DNA of 64,000 nucleotides from Peptoniphilus_A genitalis. GTDB lineage: Bacteria > Bacillota > Clostridia > Tissierellales > Peptoniphilaceae. The DNA is taken from the NCBI RefSeq assembly GCF_949769225.1, contig NZ_CATKPB010000009.1, one strand, 5' to 3'. A model generated the notes under the pieces. It did no database searches. It was given only the letters and a program-made list of their open reading frames with translations, and was not told where the DNA came from. Positions 1 through 7,270 of the stretch are shown in pieces (the first letter of the stretch is position 1; each line of letters starts with the position of its first letter). The translations under genes and the position numbers were made by a program.

Positions 1-168
1 AATTTCTGGAAAGCCAGTAACCTTGTCTACAGATATTACATCTATTCCTGCATCCTTTAACTTATTATAAGTTCCACCAGTAGAAATGATTTCCCAACCT
101 CTATTAACAAGTTCCTTGGCAAATTCAATAATTCCTTTTTTGTCATAAACTGAAATAAGTGCCCTCAT
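1..168 (-). CDS. purH: PurH (AICAR transformylase/IMP cyclohydrolase), N-terminal part only
   Basis: The first 56 residues of an open frame begin MRALISVYDKKGIIEFAK and run off the left edge. This matches the start of the MGS-like IMP cyclohydrolase domain of PurH, including the ISTGGTY stretch. The family's full protein catalyses the last two steps to IMP. The ATG at 168-166 lies one base after the purN stop and is preceded by a GGAGGT ribosome site inside the purN end, so the two are almost certainly translationally coupled. The transformylase domain and C-terminus are outside the window, so whether the gene is intact cannot be judged. Confidence 0.9.
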   Translation of the reverse strand, partial: MRALISVYDKKGIIEFAKELVNRGWEIISTGGTYNKLKDAGIDVISVDKVTGFPEI

Positions 169-169
169 C

Positions 170-772
170 CTAACCTCCAATTACAACTTTTCCATTAACA
201 ACTTTTAACTTATCCTCGCAAAAATATTTTACAGATAGAGGCAAAATTTCGTGCTCAATCTTTAAAACCTTTTGTTGAAGATCTTCAGGACTCTCCCCTT
301 CAACTTCAACAATTCTTTGCATGATAATAGGGCCCTCATCTGCTCCCTCATTTACAAAATGAGTTGTGGCACCAGTGTACTTGACACCTCTTTTTATGAC
401 GGCCTCATGGACTTTTAATCCATAATAATCCCTGCCACAAAAGGCAGGAATTAATGATGGATGTATGTTTATTATTTTATTCTCATAAATCTTGGTAATT
501 TTTTCTGGCAAGATTTTTAAGTATCCTGCCAGAATGATTAAGTCAATATTATATTCTCTTAGCTTGCTTATTAGTTCTTCATCATCTTTTATAAAGAAAC
601 CAGGTATGCCTGCCTTCTCTGCTCTCACTAAACCATAAGCATCTTCTTTATTGGAAATGACAATTTTTATTTTCCCATTGATATAATTGTTTTCTGTATT
701 GTCAATGATGGCTTGTAGATTTGTGCCACCACCTGAAATTAAAACTGCGATATTTTTAGAGGCTAAGATCAA
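170..772 (-). CDS. purN: Phosphoribosylglycinamide formyltransferase PurN
   Basis: This 200-residue protein has the usual PurN length. It transfers a formyl group from 10-formyl-THF to GAR, step three of purine synthesis. Visible family marks are the N-terminal phosphate-binding SGGGTNLQAI, the catalytic-loop INIHPSLIPAF carrying the conserved Asn-x-His, and THFVNEGADEGPII with the catalytic Asp. The start overlaps the 3' end of purM by 17 bases, which supports coupling within the operon. A GxGGT-type phosphate loop and the whole C-terminal domain are present, so it looks intact. Cytoplasmic. Confidence 0.95.
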   Translation of the reverse strand: MILASKNIAVLISGGGTNLQAIIDNTENNYINGKIKIVISNKEDAYGLVRAEKAGIPGFFIKDDEELISKLREYNIDLIILAGYLKILPEKITKIYENKIINIHPSLIPAFCGRDYYGLKVHEAVIKRGVKYTGATTHFVNEGADEGPIIMQRIVEVEGESPEDLQQKVLKIEHEILPLSVKYFCEDKLKVVNGKVVIGG

Positions 773-1787
773 TTTTATCTTCTCCAGCTACAACTTTTCC
801 AAGTTCATAAAGCTTTAAGTCAGTATTCTTAAAGAAGTCAACAACTTTTTCCTTATCCTCTTGATCTACAACAAGAGTAAAGCCTACTCCCATATTAAAG
901 GTAGCATACATGTCTTCATCATTAAGATCAGCCCACTTCTTTAAAAGCTTAAATATTTCAGGAGTTTCGATTACAGATGCATCAAGCTTTGCACAAAGTC
1001 CATCTGGAATCATCCTAGGAATATTTTCGTAGAAGCCGCCACCTGTTATATGACTCATTCCCTTTATATCTACAGTTTTTAAAAGTTCAAGAATTTCTTT
1101 AACATAAATCCTTGTTGGCTTTAAAAGTTCTTCCCCTAGAGTACAATTTAATTCATCAATTTCTTCATTTAAATCAAGCTTGCAGTGGTCAAAGACAATT
1201 TTTCTAACAAGTGAATAACCATTAGAGTGGATACCATTGGAAGAAAGTCCAAATACTATATCGCCTTCCTTGATGCTAGAACCATCGATAATCTTGTCCT
1301 TATCAACTACTCCAACAGCAAAACCTGCTAGGTCATATTGGTCTTCTTGGTAAACTCCAGGCATTTCTGCTGTTTCGCCACCAATAAGTGATGCAGAAGA
1401 TTTGATACAACCTTCAGCAACTCCCTTAACAATTTCTTCCATCTTTTCTGGAATTAATTTTCCAGTTGCAATGTAGTCTAAGAAGAAAAGTGGCTTAGCG
1501 CCTTGGCATAAAATATCATTTACACACATGGCCACACAATCAATACCAATAGTGTCGTGCTTATCAAGCATGTGAGCCAAGATAACCTTAGTTCCAACAC
1601 CATCTGTACCACTACAAAGCACAGGATTTTTAATTCCATCTAGGTCTAAATTAAATAAACCAGAAAAACCCCCAAGGGATGATAAGACATCCCTTGATTG
1701 AGTTTTTTTAACAATACCCTTAATTAATTCAACTTCTCTTTGACCGGCATCAACATCTACGCCTGCATTCTTATAATTAATTGCCAT
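756..1787 (-). CDS. purM: Phosphoribosylformylglycinamidine cyclo-ligase (AIR synthetase) PurM
   Basis: This 343-residue protein is of normal PurM length. PurM uses ATP to close the imidazole ring of AIR. It begins MAINYKNAGVDVDAGQ, the typical glycine-poor ATP-loop region of this superfamily, and contains GTDGVGTKV, GGETAEMPGVY, GLSSNGIHSNGYSLVR and ITGGGFYENIPRM, all hallmark PurM/PurL-fold segments. It lies 11 bases downstream of purE in transcript order and overlaps purN by 17 bases. No truncation or unusual substitution is visible. Confidence 0.96.
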   Translation of the reverse strand: MAINYKNAGVDVDAGQREVELIKGIVKKTQSRDVLSSLGGFSGLFNLDLDGIKNPVLCSGTDGVGTKVILAHMLDKHDTIGIDCVAMCVNDILCQGAKPLFFLDYIATGKLIPEKMEEIVKGVAEGCIKSSASLIGGETAEMPGVYQEDQYDLAGFAVGVVDKDKIIDGSSIKEGDIVFGLSSNGIHSNGYSLVRKIVFDHCKLDLNEEIDELNCTLGEELLKPTRIYVKEILELLKTVDIKGMSHITGGGFYENIPRMIPDGLCAKLDASVIETPEIFKLLKKWADLNDEDMYATFNMGVGFTLVVDQEDKEKVVDFFKNTDLKLYELGKVVAGEDKIDLSL

Positions 1788-1798
1788 CTCCGCTCCTT

Positions 1799-2275
1799 TT
1801 ATCCTTCGTAAATATATTCGGTGTTTGCAATTTTTTCTGACATATCAGACCTAAATTGTCTTAGCTTTTCCTTTAAATTGTCATCAGAAATAGCCAAAAT
1901 TTCTGCAGCAAGGATTGCAGCATTTTCTCCACCATTAATAGCAACTGTAGCAACAGGTACTCCACTTGGCATTTGAACAGTGGAAAGAAGTGCATCAAGT
2001 CCGTCAAGAGTTGAACTCTTAACAGGAACTCCAATAACAGGTCTTGTAGTAAGAGCTGCTATAACTCCACCAAGGTGGGCAGCCTTACCTGCTATTGAAA
2101 TGAAAACTTGGCTTTCATCTTCAGCATTTTTTACATATTCTTGTAACTCTTTTAAGGCTCTGTGAGCAGAAATTACTTTGGCTTCATATTCAATTCCAAA
2201 TTCCATTAATTTTGCAACTATCTTGTCTGCAATTTCTCTGTCGGAAATTGAACCCATTATAATTGATACTCTCAT
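1799..2275 (-). CDS. purE: 5-(carboxyamino)imidazole ribonucleotide mutase PurE
   Basis: This 158-residue protein has the family length. PurE converts N5-CAIR (class I) or AIR plus CO2 (class II) to CAIR. Visible are GSISDREIADK near residue 8, the catalytic VISAHRALKEL, and the long nucleotide-binding segment AAHLGGVIAALTTRPVIG. Two details are unusual for class I: the SDW triad reads SDR, and the glycine-rich loop before AAHL is shortened (IAGKAAHLGG instead of the usual GAGGAAHLPG). No purK is seen in this window, so the class and CO2 source are open. Nine bases separate it from purC. Confidence 0.93.
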   Translation of the reverse strand: MRVSIIMGSISDREIADKIVAKLMEFGIEYEAKVISAHRALKELQEYVKNAEDESQVFISIAGKAAHLGGVIAALTTRPVIGVPVKSSTLDGLDALLSTVQMPSGVPVATVAINGGENAAILAAEILAISDDNLKEKLRQFRSDMSEKIANTEYIYEG

Positions 2276-2284
2276 TTTTACTCC

Positions 2285-2965
2285 TTAAATTCCTAAATAT
2301 TTTGAAACATCAAGAGGTTTTACATATTCTCCATCTTTGTAGGCTCTCATGTTTCCACCACTAACTTCGTCAATTAGGACGATTTCGTCAGATCCTTCAA
2401 GTCTACCATATTCAAACTTAATATCGTAAAGGTCTAGTCCCTTTTCTTTTAAAAGATCTTTTACAATATTTGCAATTTTTCTATTCATTTCTACGATTGT
2501 ATCATATTCTTCAGCTTTTAAGATACCTAGGGTAACAAGTCCTTCTTTAGTAATAAGTGGATCGTCTCTTCCATCATCTTTTAAAGTGATTTCAGTATAT
2601 TCTGGAAGGTCGGCACCTTCTTCTACATAAAGAGCATATCTTCTGTAGAAAGATCCAACAGCCTTAAATCTTGTAATAACTTCAAGACCTTTACCAAATA
2701 CACTTGCTCTTTTTACTTCCATTAAATTATTGTCAAGGTCAGAAGAAATGTAGTGAGTGTTAATTCCTGCTTCGTTGATTTTTTCAAAGAAGTATTTAGT
2801 AACTTTTAGACATTCTTTACCTGCACCTTCAATACTACCAGCTACTTGGTTTCCACCAGTATCAAAAACTCCGTCAGTTCCTGTCATGTCATCCTTGAAT
2901 TGTAGGTAACATCTTCCGTTGTCTTCTAATACATTCTTAGTTTTTCCTTGGTAAATAGTTTTCAT
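2285..2965 (-). CDS. purC: SAICAR synthetase PurC
   Basis: This 226-residue protein joins aspartate to CAIR. Its start MKTIYQGKTKNVLEDNG carries the YxGKTK ATP-phosphate motif, and IDEVSGGNMRAYKDGEYV is an adapted form of the family's signature DEVxTPDSxR region. It is the first gene after the PRPP riboswitch and terminator. Its GGAGG ribosome site lies about 15 bases beyond the terminator T-tract, so it is the direct target of riboswitch control. Transcript order purC-purE-purM-purN-purH lacks purF between purC and purM, unlike the commoner Firmicute order. Confidence 0.95.
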   Translation of the reverse strand: MKTIYQGKTKNVLEDNGRCYLQFKDDMTGTDGVFDTGGNQVAGSIEGAGKECLKVTKYFFEKINEAGINTHYISSDLDNNLMEVKRASVFGKGLEVITRFKAVGSFYRRYALYVEEGADLPEYTEITLKDDGRDDPLITKEGLVTLGILKAEEYDTIVEMNRKIANIVKDLLKEKGLDLYDIKFEYGRLEGSDEIVLIDEVSGGNMRAYKDGEYVKPLDVSKYLGI

Positions 2966-2980
2966 AATTTCCTCCAGTAA

Positions 2981-3031
2981 ATTAAATAAAGCCCAAAGAG
3001 GCAGATTTCGTAAAACCTACCCCTCTGGGCT
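2981..3031 (-). terminator. Intrinsic terminator of the PRPP riboswitch (attenuator before purC)
   Basis: On the minus strand bases 3031-3017 (AGCCCAGAGGGGTAG) pair along 15 positions with 3004-2990 (CTGCCTCTTTGGGCT), counting G-U wobbles. The loop is 12 bases and is followed by TTTATTTAAT. It sits between the aptamer and purC, where it would stop transcription unless the aptamer captures its 5' arm. Confidence 0.9.
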
Positions 3032-3140
3032 TTTTCCCCTAAGGTGTGATACTTTAATAAAAGTACCCGTACCGCTCGGTCCTTGGCAAAGCCCGGATCC
3101 CTAGGCACACTTTCACTCATGATAAGAGCTCTCGTACTCT
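3010..3140 (-). promoter_or_regulatory. PRPP riboswitch (ykkC motif subtype 2b)
   Basis: Reading the minus strand, the leader contains the ykkC-family core GTGAAAGTGTGCCTAGGGAT, then AAGGACCGAGCGGTAC, then GGGGAAAAAGCCCAGAGG. The GAAAGTGT-CCTAGGG start and position ahead of purine genes fit the PRPP-sensing subtype rather than guanidine-I or ppGpp subtypes. In known examples PRPP binding turns on purine genes by antitermination. The 3' end of the aptamer overlaps the terminator's 5' arm (3031-3017), which fits an ON switch. Exact P1 pairing is unresolved: bases 3147-3142 can pair with 3023-3018, but they overlap the predicted -10 box and may not be transcribed. Confidence 0.85.
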
Positions 3141-3143
3141 TAG

Positions 3144-3172
3144 ATAGTAACAATTTAATTTTTAATTGTCAA
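3144..3172 (-). promoter_or_regulatory. Sigma-A type promoter of the purine operon
   Basis: A perfect -35 TTGACA (3172-3167) and a -10 TACTAT (3149-3144) are separated by 17 bases. The predicted start is near 3137, just upstream of the riboswitch core. Strong match to the housekeeping consensus. Confidence 0.8.
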
Positions 3173-3263
3173 TAGTTTTTCTGAACTTGACTTAAATTTA
3201 AAAATTATGAATTTAAGCTTTATATTACTTAATCAAAAGTAAAAAATGCTTTTAAATTAAATT

Positions 3264-5408
3264 TTATTTCTTAAAGATCTTTAATAATTTATTTAAAAAT
3301 AATCCATGTTTTTTTTCTTTATTCTTTCTCTTCAGATTATTTTCTTCAGTATTTTCTTTCTTGCTATCCACTGATGCAATAATTTTATCTTCTGCTTCAC
3401 TAATAAAATAATTTTGCGATGAAATCTTTTCATTCACAATTTCTATTTTTTCATATTCTCCATCACTATTCATTAGTCTTGCACCAACATTGTCTTGCAT
3501 TTGTATTTCAAGATATTTTATTATTCTATGTCTTATTTCTTCATCTAAGACTGGTGTGGCAATCTCTACTCTCTTTTCAGTGTTTCTTGTCATGAGATCA
3601 GCAGAGGAAATATAGATATCTTTTTTGTCCTTACCAAAGACATAGACTCTTGGGTGCTCCAAAAATCTTCCAACAATAGACCTAATTCTTATATTTTCAC
3701 TTTGACCTTCTATTCCAGGAAGGAGACAAGATGTCCCTCTTATAATTAAATCCACCTTGACTCCCTTTTGAGAAGCTTCAACAAATTTTTCTATAAAATC
3801 CTTATCTGTTAGAGAGTTAAATTTGCAAAAGATGTAACCATCTTCTCCCTTTTGAATCTCCCTTTCTACTAGATTCATAAGTCCTGACTTTAGAGAGGTT
3901 GGCGACTGCAAGAGATGCTTATACTTACCATCTAAATTTCCAATTGACATATTTTTAAAGAAATCTGTTGCATCAAGACCAATTTCTGGATTGGCAGTCA
4001 TTAGTGCAAAGTCAGTGTACTGCTTGGCAGTGGATTCGTTATAATTTCCCGTACCAATTTGTGTAATATAATTTAAGTTTCCAGTCATGTTGTCCCTATA
4101 AGTTATTAGACAAATTTTGGAATGCATCTTGTACTTGTTAAAGCCATAGATGATATTACAGCCTTCTTCATAAAGAAGATTAGCATAGTTTATATTTGAT
4201 TCTTCATCAAACCTTGCCTTTATCTCGACAAAAACTGTTACTTCTTTTCCGTTTTGTGCAGCCTCTGTTAAGTATCTCACAACTTTTGAATTCTTTGCCA
4301 ATCTATAAATTGTTATCTTTATTGACTTACATTCTGGATCTTTTGCAGCTTCCTTTAATAAAGCTATAAAAGTATCCATGCTGTCATAAGGATAAGAAAG
4401 GATTCTGTCTTTAGTTCTTATATCTTCTGTTACACTCCATGAATAGTCGCAAGGATTGTATTGTCTAAATTCCTTGTACAATAGGCCAGTTTTTATTGCC
4501 TTGGGAATGTCATCAATTAAATCAAAAACATACTTCATGTTGAGAGGAGATACTGAAGAGAAGTAAGCAGCTTCTTCTAACTCTAACTTCTTCAAGAGGA
4601 ACTTAAGACTTGCCCTATTGAGACTTCCTTCTGATTCCAATCTAACAACATTTAATCTCTTCCTCTTCTTTAAGATTGTCTTCATATACTCAGTATAATC
4701 GTCAAACTCTTCCCAGGTGTCCCTATCGTCAACAAAGTCAGTATTCCTTGTCACCTTTATAATATTTTTAGATAAGACTTCATAGTCCTTAAAAATCTCT
4801 TCAATTTCATTTAGAATTATTTCTTCCATCAAGATATACTCAAAGTTTTCTCCTGGAAGAACTAAATATTTTGGGTAAGTGTTCCTAACTGGCACTATTC
4901 CAAATACTTTTTCCTTGTCTTTTTCCAATTGAGCTATTGCATAAAGTTTTGTATTTTCTAAAAAGGGAAAAGGATGATTTAAATCAACTATTTGTGGTGA
5001 TACAAGTTGGTCAATTCTCTTCACGTAAAAATCTTTTACAAAATCTTTTTGATTTTTGTCTAGGTCCTTATACTTCAACTGTCTTATATTGGACTTTTCT
5101 AAACTTTCACTTACTTTATTAAAAATTTCGTCCTTTTCTTCATAAATTTTTGGAAGAGACTTTAATATTGCTTGGATTTGTTCCTCTGCGTTCATTCCCG
5201 TCTTATTGTCCTTCACTTCTTTTTTCAAAGAAGATAGGTCATGAAGAGAACCAACCCTAACCATGAAGAATTCATCTAAGTTTGAAATAAAAATACTAAT
5301 AAATTTTAATTTCTCCAGGTCTGGAACTTCATCTTCAGTTGCCTCTAAAAGTACTCTTTCATTAAATCTTATCCAGGATAATTCTCTATTTTGAAAATGT
5401 GATTTCAT
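3264..5408 (-). CDS. ppk: Polyphosphate kinase Ppk1
   Basis: This 714-residue protein makes polyphosphate from ATP reversibly. It starts with the diagnostic FQNRELSWIRFNERVL of the N-terminal domain. In the phospholipase-D-like C-terminal half YKMHSKICLI supplies the autophosphorylated His of an HxK motif, and FLEHPRVYVFG the second conserved His. It ends in a basic, disordered tail (NLKRKNKEKKHG) beyond the usual fold. The start overlaps the ppx stop by 23 bases, so synthesis and a hydrolysis/sensing enzyme are coupled. The 3' end at 3264 is followed by the purine promoter region, with no clear terminator seen. Confidence 0.95.
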   Translation of the reverse strand: MKSHFQNRELSWIRFNERVLLEATEDEVPDLEKLKFISIFISNLDEFFMVRVGSLHDLSSLKKEVKDNKTGMNAEEQIQAILKSLPKIYEEKDEIFNKVSESLEKSNIRQLKYKDLDKNQKDFVKDFYVKRIDQLVSPQIVDLNHPFPFLENTKLYAIAQLEKDKEKVFGIVPVRNTYPKYLVLPGENFEYILMEEIILNEIEEIFKDYEVLSKNIIKVTRNTDFVDDRDTWEEFDDYTEYMKTILKKRKRLNVVRLESEGSLNRASLKFLLKKLELEEAAYFSSVSPLNMKYVFDLIDDIPKAIKTGLLYKEFRQYNPCDYSWSVTEDIRTKDRILSYPYDSMDTFIALLKEAAKDPECKSIKITIYRLAKNSKVVRYLTEAAQNGKEVTVFVEIKARFDEESNINYANLLYEEGCNIIYGFNKYKMHSKICLITYRDNMTGNLNYITQIGTGNYNESTAKQYTDFALMTANPEIGLDATDFFKNMSIGNLDGKYKHLLQSPTSLKSGLMNLVEREIQKGEDGYIFCKFNSLTDKDFIEKFVEASQKGVKVDLIIRGTSCLLPGIEGQSENIRIRSIVGRFLEHPRVYVFGKDKKDIYISSADLMTRNTEKRVEIATPVLDEEIRHRIIKYLEIQMQDNVGARLMNSDGEYEKIEIVNEKISSQNYFISEAEDKIIASVDSKKENTEENNLKRKNKEKKHGLFLNKLLKIFKK

Positions 5409-6303
5409 TATTACCTTCCAATACTTTATAAATCAAATAACCTTCTCTTAGCCCCTTTGCTGAAACTTGTATCTCTTTTATATTAAGCTTTTCCATAAGA
5501 GTCCTTAATATAATTATACCAGGAACTGTGGTGTGGATTCTTGCAGGATTGATACTAATAATAGACCTTATAATGTCTGTGTTTTTATCTTTAATTAATT
5601 CTATTAACTTATCTAGGTCTTCCAAGCTAAAGGATTTTTCATCCCCTCCCCAAAGATCTTCTATAATTTTACCTGTAGTTCTTATGGATCCACCAATACC
5701 AATAAACTTGTCACTTTTACTAGAAAAATTATTAGTATTAATTTCACGAAGGACTGCTTTTTTAATAGTACGCATTTCTTTTTTCTTAGGCAAAATTCTC
5801 GATACATTATCCTTATAAAGTAAAAGAGATCCAGTATTTAGGTTTAAAAACTCCTTAGGTCCTTCTTTATCAAAATAAACCACTTCGGTGCTGGCGCCAC
5901 CAATATCTATAGACACGCCCTCCTCTATATCTATCTCACTTCTTATTCCAACATTACCAAGGAAGGCTTCTTCAACTTGGTCCAAGACATCAATATCTAT
6001 GTCAAGTTCTTCTTTGACCATAGATAAGACTTCTTCTACGTTATCTAAATTCCTAAGGGATGCTGTTGCAAAGGGAGAAAAAGTTTCAACCTTTAGTTCT
6101 TCTACAATTTTTTTTACGCTATCAAGAGTTTTTATAAGTTTCTTAATTCCCTTTCTAGAAAGTTCTCCATCATGAACATAAGTTATAAGCCCAACGGTGT
6201 ACTTCTTGTTTAATACTTTTTTATAATCTATAGAATTCTCTTCTACATCAAAGACAATTAACCTAATTGTGTTGGAGCCAATATCCACTATTGCGTGTCT
6301 CAT
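5386..6303 (-). CDS. ppx: Ppx/GppA family exopolyphosphatase
   Basis: This is a 305-residue ASKHA-fold phosphatase of the Ppx/GppA family, acting on polyphosphate or pppGpp. It has the N-terminal phosphate loop VDIGSNTIRLIVF, the second phosphate segment SIDIGGASTEVVYF, and GIGGSIRTTGKI. I prefer the second ATG (6303), which has GAGG seven bases upstream, over the ATG at 6315, whose GGAAGG abuts it without spacing. It is the short two-domain form without the C-terminal HD-like extension of E. coli Ppx. Overlaps ppk by 23 bases. Confidence 0.88.
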   Translation of the reverse strand: MRHAIVDIGSNTIRLIVFDVEENSIDYKKVLNKKYTVGLITYVHDGELSRKGIKKLIKTLDSVKKIVEELKVETFSPFATASLRNLDNVEEVLSMVKEELDIDIDVLDQVEEAFLGNVGIRSEIDIEEGVSIDIGGASTEVVYFDKEGPKEFLNLNTGSLLLYKDNVSRILPKKKEMRTIKKAVLREINTNNFSSKSDKFIGIGGSIRTTGKIIEDLWGGDEKSFSLEDLDKLIELIKDKNTDIIRSIISINPARIHTTVPGIIILRTLMEKLNIKEIQVSAKGLREGYLIYKVLEGNNEITFSK

Positions 6304-6412
6304 AAATAACCTCATCCTTCCTCATAAGTTTTCACAATAATCTTAAACTTCAATTGTAAATTTCTTGTAAATTTTTCTTTTAGAAAATGTAATTTTTATA
6401 AAGATTTTCATC

Positions 6413-6442
6413 TAAAAAGACAGGATGAAATTTCATCCTGCC
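6413..6442 (-). terminator. Intrinsic terminator after the SuhB-like gene
   Basis: On the minus strand GCAGGATGAAA and TTTCATCCTGT form a near-perfect stem followed by CTTTTTAG. It lies 39 bases beyond the stop of the 6481-7260 gene, ending the protease-phosphatase unit before ppx. Confidence 0.85.
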
Positions 6443-6480
6443 TTAAAAGTTTTTTGATCTTATAAATTTTATTTTTTAAC

Positions 6481-7260
6481 TTAATAGGTAAATCTTTTTA
6501 ATTCATCAACAATTTTTTTGGAGCCAGATATTATTCCGCCTCTTCTTTCTGTCATAACTTCTTCTCCATGCATATTGATGACTTGTCCGCCAGCTTCTCT
6601 AACTATTAAGGTCCCTGCTGCGTAGTCCCAAAGGTTTAGGTCGTCTTCTATAAAGGCATCGTACCTTCCGCATGCTGAGTAGCACATCTCAAGGGCTGCA
6701 GTCCCAATTCTTCTTATGCCATTTGTATTCTCGTAAATAAATCTCATCATCTCAAAGGTCTCGTCAGTTCTTCCCAATCTTCCTCCACCAGTTCCAACAC
6801 CAATAAGAGAGTTGGCAAGTTCTTCGTTATGAGAAACTCTAATGACTTTACCATTTAGTCTTGAGCCTTGACCTTTTATTGCTGAAAAAAATTCATCTCT
6901 GTAGGGATCATAAACTGCCCCAATGGCAATCTCTGATTTTTCAATCAGTGCCAAGCTAATAACTGAGTGTTGAAATCCATGGACTAAGTTGCTTGTTCCA
7001 TCAACAGGATCAAGGACCCAAGTGTAGTCTTTGATTTCTGCACTTGACTTGCCCTTTTCTTCCGCCAAGAGGTTAGACCCTTCTATTAGTTTTAAAAGTT
7101 CTCCCTCTAAAACTTCTTGGACCTTGAAGTCGACTTCTGTTACAAAGTCATTTCTCCCCTTCATCTCGAAATTATTTTGCGGGTCTAGGTCAAAGAAAAT
7201 TTTTGAAGCTTCCTTAATTAGACTTTCAATTTCACTTAATACGTCTTCGTAATTAATCAT
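6481..7260 (-). CDS. suhB: Inositol monophosphatase family protein (SuhB-like)
   Basis: This 259-residue protein is of family length. Metal-binding motifs are all visible: LLAEEKGK (Glu of motif 1), WVLDPVDGTSNLVHGF (the DPxDxT metal site) and LNLWDYAAG (motif 2 Asp). The family dephosphorylates inositol-1-phosphate or related sugar phosphates such as fructose-1,6-bisphosphate or PAP. The substrate cannot be set from sequence. It lies ten bases downstream of the M16 protease in the same direction and is closed by a terminator. Cytoplasmic. Confidence 0.88.
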   Translation of the reverse strand: MINYEDVLSEIESLIKEASKIFFDLDPQNNFEMKGRNDFVTEVDFKVQEVLEGELLKLIEGSNLLAEEKGKSSAEIKDYTWVLDPVDGTSNLVHGFQHSVISLALIEKSEIAIGAVYDPYRDEFFSAIKGQGSRLNGKVIRVSHNEELANSLIGVGTGGGRLGRTDETFEMMRFIYENTNGIRRIGTAALEMCYSACGRYDAFIEDDLNLWDYAAGTLIVREAGGQVINMHGEEVMTERRGGIISGSKKIVDELKRFTY

Positions 7261-7270
7261 AGTTCACCAA

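Noticed and set aside
3010..3140. Guanidine-I or ZTP riboswitch
   Set aside because: The core lacks the guanidine-I ACACGG-GGGAUAAAAGCCCGGG arrangement and the ZTP CCGCCUGGGCA pseudoknot; purine-gene context fits the PRPP subtype.
2962..3153. 63-residue open frame on the minus strand
   Set aside because: It lies over the riboswitch and terminator and has no plausible ribosome site or protein-like composition.
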